Part shown: in pieces, positions 58,655 through 64,000 of the stretch
Layout: every line of letters starts with the position of its first letter
Position numbering within the stretch: the first letter of the stretch is position 1
Source of the DNA: CAG-964 sp902789345
GTDB taxonomy: Bacteria > Bacillota > Clostridia > Oscillospirales > Acutalibacteraceae
DNA: 64,000 bases
Reading direction: 5' to 3' (one strand)
Assembly (NCBI GenBank): GCA_052117325.1
Contig: JBQKJJ010000008.1
Translations under genes and position numbers: made by a program
The notes under the pieces: generated by a model
What the model saw: only the letters and a program-made list of their open reading frames with translations
Databases searched by the model: none
What the model was told of the DNA's origin: nothing

Positions 58655-59935
58655 TTATGTTTTATTAATATTAGAATTTCTCGATATTGACAGAACTATA
58701 CCCATCTGAGCCAACAACATTATAAGCGAGCTGCCTCCGTAGCTAAAGAACGGCAAGCTGATACCTGTATTAGGCAGTGTGTCAGTAATAACAAGGATAT
58801 TCAGAACAACCTGCAAGCCTATCTGTGACACCAAACCTACGCCCAACAACATACCAAAACGGTCTTTTGCACGCAGAGAAATCATTATTCCACGCCATAC
58901 CAGCAAAGCAAATATAGCAAGTATTATAATGCCGCCGATTAAACCAAGCTCCTCAATAACTATAGAAAATACAAAGTCGTTTTGAGGCTCAGGAAGATAC
59001 AAATACTTTTCCCTTGACTGTCCTAAGCCCAGTCCGGTAAGTCCGCCTGAACCTATAGCGTACAGGGAGTTCATTGTTTGCCAAACGGTCGTCTGCATAT
59101 CTGAGGACAAGTTTTCCTCCAGTGCCATACCCCAACCGTCCAAACGCTCCATAGCGTACTTTAACATACCGGTTACCTGCATTATAAAGAAAGCCGCAAC
59201 TACCACACCGGCACCCATAACAAACCAGCGTACCTTTACACCTGAAATCCACATCATTATTGCCAACAACAATGTCATTATAACTATTGCGGAATAATGG
59301 GGCTCCATAACCAAAAGAATTATTGAAATTCCTCCGATAATTATAGCCGGAAGCACACCTGAAACAAAGGTATCCATTTTGTCATAATGTACTATTGCCC
59401 AGTGTGCATAAAAGAGAACAATAGCAAATTTTAATATTTCTGATGCCTGAATGGTGAATATACCAACGCCTATCCACCTATGAACATTATTAACAGCCGG
59501 CAAAAACAAAACAACCGTTGCCAACAAAAAGGCAATGCCCAATATAATTACTGCAAACTTGTGCAGAATACGATAATCAATTCTTGAAAAAAGCAGCATA
59601 ACCACTATACCTACGGCGGCAAATATGCCCTGCCTTATCAGATAATAGTAGCTGTCACCCATTGTGTAGTAGGCAAATGCATATGACGCCGAAAACATCA
59701 TAACCAAGCCTATAACCAGCAGTATAATTACCAGGAAGAAGAACGGCATATCCATACCGCTTTGTTGACTGAAAAAGCCGTAAAAGCGTCCTTTTTTTCT
59801 GCCTCTGCTTCCACTGTCACTGTCAGAGGTTTTTTCACTTCTTCTTTTTCTCACAGCGGCTTCTCTTTCAGCCCTTCTAACAGATTCCTGATAATCTTTT
59901 ATTCGTTCATTAGATATATATCTAAGGCTATCCAT
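58655..59935 (-). CDS. ftsW: SEDS-family peptidoglycan glycosyltransferase FtsW
   Basis: A 426-residue protein with ten transmembrane helices. An N-terminal cytosolic part of about 60 residues, rich in Arg/Lys/Ser, precedes the first helix (MPFFFLVIILLVIGLVMMFS). SEDS signatures are NNVHRWIGVGIFTIQASEIL, LPEPQNDFVFSIVIEELGLI with the catalytic-loop Asp area, and SLPFFSYGGSSLIMLLAQMG. It polymerises lipid II at the septum together with the PASTA-PBP encoded two genes upstream. SpoVE is a close relative, but the place between mraY and murG favours FtsW. Confidence 0.93.
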   Translation of the reverse strand: MDSLRYISNERIKDYQESVRRAEREAAVRKRRSEKTSDSDSGSRGRKKGRFYGFFSQQSGMDMPFFFLVIILLVIGLVMMFSASYAFAYYTMGDSYYYLIRQGIFAAVGIVVMLLFSRIDYRILHKFAVIILGIAFLLATVVLFLPAVNNVHRWIGVGIFTIQASEILKFAIVLFYAHWAIVHYDKMDTFVSGVLPAIIIGGISIILLVMEPHYSAIVIMTLLLAIMMWISGVKVRWFVMGAGVVVAAFFIMQVTGMLKYAMERLDGWGMALEENLSSDMQTTVWQTMNSLYAIGSGGLTGLGLGQSREKYLYLPEPQNDFVFSIVIEELGLIGGIIILAIFALLVWRGIMISLRAKDRFGMLLGVGLVSQIGLQVVLNILVITDTLPNTGISLPFFSYGGSSLIMLLAQMGIVLSISRNSNINKT

Positions 59936-59957
59936 TACCTCACCACCAAATTTCGTA

Positions 59958-60971
59958 TTACATAGCTGTGTATGTGAACCATACAGCCCAGAATGTTAGA
60001 GCACCCATAATTGCAGTTACAATGCTGAATACAACAACAATTTTAACCTCTGACCAACCGCACATTTCAAAGTGGTGGTGTATAGGGCTCATTTTAAATA
60101 ATCTTTTACCATGTGTCAGCTTAAAATAAGTAACCTGTAAAATAACCGAAAACATTTCAACTATATATATTAGTCCGATAGGAATAATTAATATTGGCAT
60201 ATTTATACCATAAGCAACAGCACACAAAAATCCGCCTAAAAACAGCGAGCCTGTATCGCCCATAAACACCTTAGCAGGATAAAAGTTCCAAATTAAGAAG
60301 CCTAGGCAAGCTCCTGCAAGTGAAGCTGACATAACAGACATACCGTTGTCAACTACAAAGCCTGCAATAATCATAAATGCCAAAGAGGCAAAGAATGTAA
60401 CCGAACCGTCTAAGCCGTCAAGGCCGTCAGTAAGATTTGTAGCATTAACAAAGCCTACAATAAGCACAACGGAAATAATCCAGTAGAATACTCCTAAATC
60501 TATTGTTCCGGCAAACGGAATAACTGTCTTTGAGGAACAACCGCCGATAATAAGTGTGAATACATATGCAATGGCTACCAAAAACTGCAATACAAGCTTT
60601 TGCTTTTCTGTTAGGCCCTGGTTGTGCTTTTTTACAACCTTAATATAATCGTCTACAAAACCTATAGCACCAAACAAAACAGCCATTACTATTCCGGCGT
60701 AAAATTTTAAATGGTCCTGAAAATCTCTGGCACCCGGCTCAATAATTGACAGCACTGCATAGCATATTACCGAAACCAACACAGCCGCCACTATAAACAT
60801 TATTCCGCCCATAGTAGGTGTGCCTGACTTTTTCTGATGCCACTTTGGTCCCTCATCTCTAATTGGCTGGCCAAACTTAATTTTGTGCAACACCGGAATA
60901 AGGAATTTACCTATTACCGATGATATTACGAATGCCGCCACTGCCGCAACAATTATCAACATATTACTCAT
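59958..60971 (-). CDS. mraY: Phospho-N-acetylmuramoyl-pentapeptide transferase MraY
   Basis: A 337-residue enzyme with ten transmembrane helices that makes lipid I from UDP-MurNAc-pentapeptide and undecaprenyl phosphate. Signatures are GTPTMGGIMFIVAAVL, GFVDDYIKVVKKHNQGLT with the magnesium-binding Asp pair, NATNLTDGLDGL, and FMGDTGSLFLGG with SPIHHHFEMCGWSE at the end. It starts 72 bases after the PBP gene and ends 22 bases before ftsW. Confidence 0.97.
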   Translation of the reverse strand: MSNMLIIVAAVAAFVISSVIGKFLIPVLHKIKFGQPIRDEGPKWHQKKSGTPTMGGIMFIVAAVLVSVICYAVLSIIEPGARDFQDHLKFYAGIVMAVLFGAIGFVDDYIKVVKKHNQGLTEKQKLVLQFLVAIAYVFTLIIGGCSSKTVIPFAGTIDLGVFYWIISVVLIVGFVNATNLTDGLDGLDGSVTFFASLAFMIIAGFVVDNGMSVMSASLAGACLGFLIWNFYPAKVFMGDTGSLFLGGFLCAVAYGINMPILIIPIGLIYIVEMFSVILQVTYFKLTHGKRLFKMSPIHHHFEMCGWSEVKIVVVFSIVTAIMGALTFWAVWFTYTAM

Positions 60972-61043
60972 TTTGTACCTCCAAGACTTTACATTATTTA
61001 TTTAATACAAGCACCGTTGTATAAGCCGTCAGCTTTAATGCTG

Positions 61044-63296
61044 TTACATTACGCCGTTACCATAATTACTATCCTGCTCAAAGTTTACCGATATAACCGT
61101 ACCCGACTTAACCTTTGAGCCTGCTTTAATTCCCTGCGAATAGGATATACCCTCGCCGTCCGCATTGGAGCCTACCACACTTATATTCAAATTGTACATA
61201 GCCGCAGTACTGTTAGCCTGTGCTACCGTCATATTCGTTAGGTCGGGAACCTCAACAACATCATCACTCATACTTTCCTCATCGGTATAAAGCACTACCG
61301 TACCCTGTTGAGGAAGTCTTGACTGTGCTGTTGGAACCTGTGAAATAACAGTATCGCCACTGCCCATAACAACAGGAGTAAATCCGCCTGAGCTTACAAG
61401 GTTTTCAGCCTCGGAAACTGACTTGCCTACATAATTTTCGGCTGTGGTATCCATTTGCGCAATTTCCTCTTCTGTATATTCAGCCTCTACATTTAAGTAA
61501 GGCAGAACTTCACTCATAATATTAGCAAATACAGGAGCAGCAACCGCACTACCGTAGTAGCTGTCGCCAACCGGATCGTCAAAGTAAACAAGCAAGCATA
61601 CCTGTGGGTCGTCAGCCGGTGCAAAACCACAGAACGAAGCAATATATTCCTGACTGCCGTCATTGTGGTATATTTTCTTTTCGGAAGTACCTGTTTTACC
61701 TGCTACCTTGTAGCCGGCAACATATCCGTTTTTAGCCGAACCGGTCGTTGCGTTTTCTTCCATTGCATCAATTACCTTTTTGGTAACCTCTTCCGAAACT
61801 ACCTGACGCTTTACAATAGGTGTTTTACTTTCCACAACATTTCCGTCAGAATCGGTTATTTCCTTTACGATGTACGGCTGCATAAGCTTGCCGCCATTGC
61901 CTACAGAAGAAATAGCTGTAACCATTTGAATAGGTGTAATAGCAAAGTTTTGACCAAAAGAAGCAACTGCCAAGTCCATAGGCTGCATTTTACCGCTGCC
62001 GTCGCCAAAGAATATATCGGACTGCTCGCCCGGCAAATCTATGCCTGTTTTTTCCGAGAAGCCAAAAGCCTGGTAATATTCCCAGAACTTTTCTGCTCCA
62101 ACTGCCTGACCTATCATCATAAATGCAGGGTTGCACGAATTGCTCAGCGCTTGCTTATAGGTTTGTGTACCGTGACCGGCGGTGTTATGGCAGTGTATTG
62201 CACTTGCACCTTCAAACGGTACATAAGAACCTGTACAGGTGTATGTAGAGGAGTCAGTTATAACACCCTCAGACCAACCCATACAAGATGTAATTACCTT
62301 AAATACAGAACCCGGATAATATGTATCCGCAACTGCTTTATTTCTCCACTGCTTTTGCAGTGCTTCTACCTCTGCAGCTTCTTTTTCACTGTTAGGCAGT
62401 TTATCTATTTCCTTTTGCGTATTTGAATCAGCTATGGTAAACGGGTCGTTTAGGTCATAGCCGCCCTCAACAGCCATTCCCAATATAGCACCTGTTTTTA
62501 CCTCCATCATAATCGCAACAGCTCTGTCCTGCACCTTGTGCTGTTTAATTCCCTGCTGCAAATACTTTTCCATTATGTGCTGAATGGTTTCATCTATAGT
62601 AAGTGTAATATTATTTCCGTCCTGGGCATCAATTTTCTGCTCGTACTTATACGGCATTTCCGTACCGTGTACATCCTTTGCAGTTATAACTCTGCCTGGA
62701 GTACCCGTAAGCTGTGTATCGTACTGATACTCTATACCCTCACGACCAACTCCGTCCATGCCGGTAAAGCCGATAATAGTTGAGGCAAAATCTCCATAAG
62801 GATAATACCTTTTGTAATCTTCAATAAGCTCTATTACATTACCAAGGTTATACTTCTTAGCAAGCTCTTGGCTAAGCTTAAGCACTTTATCCTTTTCCAC
62901 TGTTTCAACCTTACGCTTTACTACCGAATAATAGGTTTTTTCTTTTGTTTTTTCGTAAACATCATTTTGATCCAAATCTAAAATTTCGGCAAGTCTTTGT
63001 GCAACATATGTACGCTGTTCGTCAGTTTTAAAATATGCAGGCGCCAAAACCACTTGCCACACCGTAGCACTTTGCGCAAGGGTTTTGCCGTTTGTATCAT
63101 ATATACTGCCACGCTTTGCAGAGATGGTGGTATCCCTTAGCTGTAGGGAGTACGCCTTTTGCTGAAGCTCGTCACCCTTTATAATGCTAAAATAAAACAA
63201 CCTGCCTATAGCCAGACCAAATCCCACCAACAGCAACACAACAAGCCACTTTTTTGACCTGCTGATAACGGTTCTGTTGCTTCCTATATTTGCCAT
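61044..63296 (-). CDS. Class B penicillin-binding protein with two PASTA domains (PBP2/SpoVD type)
   Basis: A 750-residue transpeptidase. A membrane anchor (WLVVLLLVGFGLAIGRLFYF) and dimerisation domain (about 45-260) precede the transpeptidase with nucleophile Ser in YYPGSVFKV, SxN in LSNSCNPAFMM and KTG in AGKTGTSEK. Two C-terminal PASTA repeats follow (VGKSVSEAENLVSSGG and VPDLTNMTVAQANSTAAMYN). It cross-links septal or spore-cortex peptidoglycan with FtsW. Only one such PBP gene is here, so it likely does the PbpB job; SpoVD is the alternative name. I start at ATG 63296, after GGAGGAAGCT; TTG 63308 would include that site. Confidence 0.93.
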   Translation of the reverse strand: MANIGSNRTVISRSKKWLVVLLLVGFGLAIGRLFYFSIIKGDELQQKAYSLQLRDTTISAKRGSIYDTNGKTLAQSATVWQVVLAPAYFKTDEQRTYVAQRLAEILDLDQNDVYEKTKEKTYYSVVKRKVETVEKDKVLKLSQELAKKYNLGNVIELIEDYKRYYPYGDFASTIIGFTGMDGVGREGIEYQYDTQLTGTPGRVITAKDVHGTEMPYKYEQKIDAQDGNNITLTIDETIQHIMEKYLQQGIKQHKVQDRAVAIMMEVKTGAILGMAVEGGYDLNDPFTIADSNTQKEIDKLPNSEKEAAEVEALQKQWRNKAVADTYYPGSVFKVITSCMGWSEGVITDSSTYTCTGSYVPFEGASAIHCHNTAGHGTQTYKQALSNSCNPAFMMIGQAVGAEKFWEYYQAFGFSEKTGIDLPGEQSDIFFGDGSGKMQPMDLAVASFGQNFAITPIQMVTAISSVGNGGKLMQPYIVKEITDSDGNVVESKTPIVKRQVVSEEVTKKVIDAMEENATTGSAKNGYVAGYKVAGKTGTSEKKIYHNDGSQEYIASFCGFAPADDPQVCLLVYFDDPVGDSYYGSAVAAPVFANIMSEVLPYLNVEAEYTEEEIAQMDTTAENYVGKSVSEAENLVSSGGFTPVVMGSGDTVISQVPTAQSRLPQQGTVVLYTDEESMSDDVVEVPDLTNMTVAQANSTAAMYNLNISVVGSNADGEGISYSQGIKAGSKVKSGTVISVNFEQDSNYGNGVM

Positions 63297-63472
63297 AGCT
63301 TCCTCCAAACATCATTCTACAAATTTCTCTAACAAAAAATAAGGGTTGTAACAGTAAACAGTAAATAGAATAAAACTGTACTCAATTTACCAATTACAAT
63401 CACAGGGATCATATCCCATATGTTACAACCGCTTTCATTATTCCTCTATAAGTTTATGCCATAAAACATATA

Positions 63473-63958
63473 TTAAGACCATAAACCAGCAATTGTGTTT
63501 GCTATAGTCTCAAAAATGTTACTTCCCCCAGAGGCTGCCACCTCTGCCTTGTCACCCTCTGACAAACTGATATACTCCTTTTGGTAAGAGTCGGCTCTGC
63601 TCATACCCAACTGATTTTGTGCACTTTCCTCCACAACATCAGAAGAATACTTAGACTCTACCTTCATTTGAGTTTGTATGTACAGACTTTTTTGCTCCTC
63701 AAGCTTAGTTTGCTCGCTGGAAATCTGGTTATTAAGCTCTGTAAGACGAGCTTGTCCGTTAAGAACAAGTCCCACAAACAATAAAGAGATAGCAACCGCA
63801 GTGGCTACCTTTGCAAATCTCTTAACTTTGATTTTCTTTTTTTGCTCAATCTCCTTGGTTTCTTCAGCTACAACTTCGTCTTCTGTCTTTTCTTCTATAT
63901 CAACAACCTCTGTTTCAAACAGAGAAATATCATAAGCTTCTTCATTAATAAAAGCCAT
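63473..63958 (-). CDS. ftsL: Cell division protein FtsL
   Basis: A 161-residue small divisome protein. An acidic cytosolic region (1-40, EEKTEDEVVAEETKEIEQKK) and a Lys-rich stop precede one transmembrane helix (AVAISLLFVGLVLNGQARL), then a leucine-zipper-like coiled coil (LTELNNQISSEQTKLEEQKS) and the FtsL/DivIC end AQNQLGMSRADSYQKEYISL. It pairs with FtsQ and the PBP. I start at ATG 63958, with GGGGTGA upstream; GTG 63967 falls within that site. Position before the PBP gene is standard; rsmH would be expected just beyond the window edge. Confidence 0.87.
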   Translation of the reverse strand: MAFINEEAYDISLFETEVVDIEEKTEDEVVAEETKEIEQKKKIKVKRFAKVATAVAISLLFVGLVLNGQARLTELNNQISSEQTKLEEQKSLYIQTQMKVESKYSSDVVEESAQNQLGMSRADSYQKEYISLSEGDKAEVAASGGSNIFETIANTIAGLWS

Positions 63959-64000
63959 TATAATCACCCCGAAAAATATTACTGTTGTGCGTTTTGTCCT

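Noticed and set aside
61665..62426. 253-codon plus-strand frame opposite the PBP gene
   Set aside because: Shadow frame: the minus-strand product has all PBP motifs, and the plus-strand product is Cys/Arg/Tyr-rich without a family.
63979..64000. Possible last codons of rsmH upstream of ftsL on the minus strand
   Set aside because: Only about six codons before a TAA are visible, too few to identify; gene order makes rsmH likely but the sequence here cannot show it.

Overview
The window reads as a chromosomal segment of a low-GC, endospore-forming anaerobe of the Clostridia, most likely in the Ruminococcaceae/Oscillospiraceae. The evidence is the sporulation genes spmA, spmB and sigK, two T-box leaders, an anaerobe-type minimal Suf pair, an archaeal-type phosphoglycerate mutase and a division/cell-wall cluster of Firmicutes style. 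No species can be named from sequence reading alone.

Left end (1-1.9 kb): accessory DNA. It holds the start of an IS256-family transposase running off the window, a DUF6572 protein, a short decayed CRISPR array with type I-C-like repeats and no cas genes in view, and AT-rich DNA with a possible 41-residue membrane peptide. 1.9-4.3 kb: spmA-spmB-sigK reading left, divergent from an AbrB-like regulator with a zinc-knuckle tail. 4.4-7.9 kb: GNAT, Nudix, radA and a HAD phosphatase. 7.9-10.9 kb: an AgrC/LytTR-type two-component pair and a divergent lipoprotein. 11-16 kb: an isoleucine-type T-box controlling ilvA-ridA, then gpsA, a PPK2 kinase and an APH-fold kinase. 16-21 kb: a GT-C-like membrane protein, an S26-type peptidase and amt-glnB. 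21.4-24.9 kb: T-box plus a long, type-2-looking IleRS. 25-30 kb: tRNA-Leu(GAG), a small glycyl-radical-like protein, a CYTH protein, ApgM, tRNA-Gln(CTG) and a two-gene SufC-SufB system.

29.9-44.7 kb is the most striking region: a ten-gene, left-reading operon behind a TTGACT/TATAAT promoter and a clear cobalamin riboswitch. In transcription order it encodes a cell-surface beta-propeller protein, an Ig-stalked DUF4430 (transcobalamin C-terminal-like) protein, an alpha/alpha-toroid protein resembling the transcobalamin/intrinsic-factor alpha domain, a MoxR ATPase, a DUF58 protein, a transglutaminase-like membrane protein whose catalytic Cys is Ser, a second DUF4430 protein, and a complete ECF transporter (EcfT, fused EcfA1-A2, S component). 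I infer a Gram-positive corrinoid capture and uptake machine made of a split transcobalamin plus a BtuG-like propeller feeding an ECF transporter.

44.8-53 kb: DUF2798 protein behind a possible attenuator, a tandem duplication of a SUKH-3 immunity-type gene, small membrane proteins, proS, and a two-component system whose response regulator carries an in-frame UAA at codon 20. 53-64 kb: a left-reading division/murein cluster in the order ftsL, PASTA-PBP, mraY, ftsW, murG, murA, ftsQ, ftsZ, without murC-F or ftsA.
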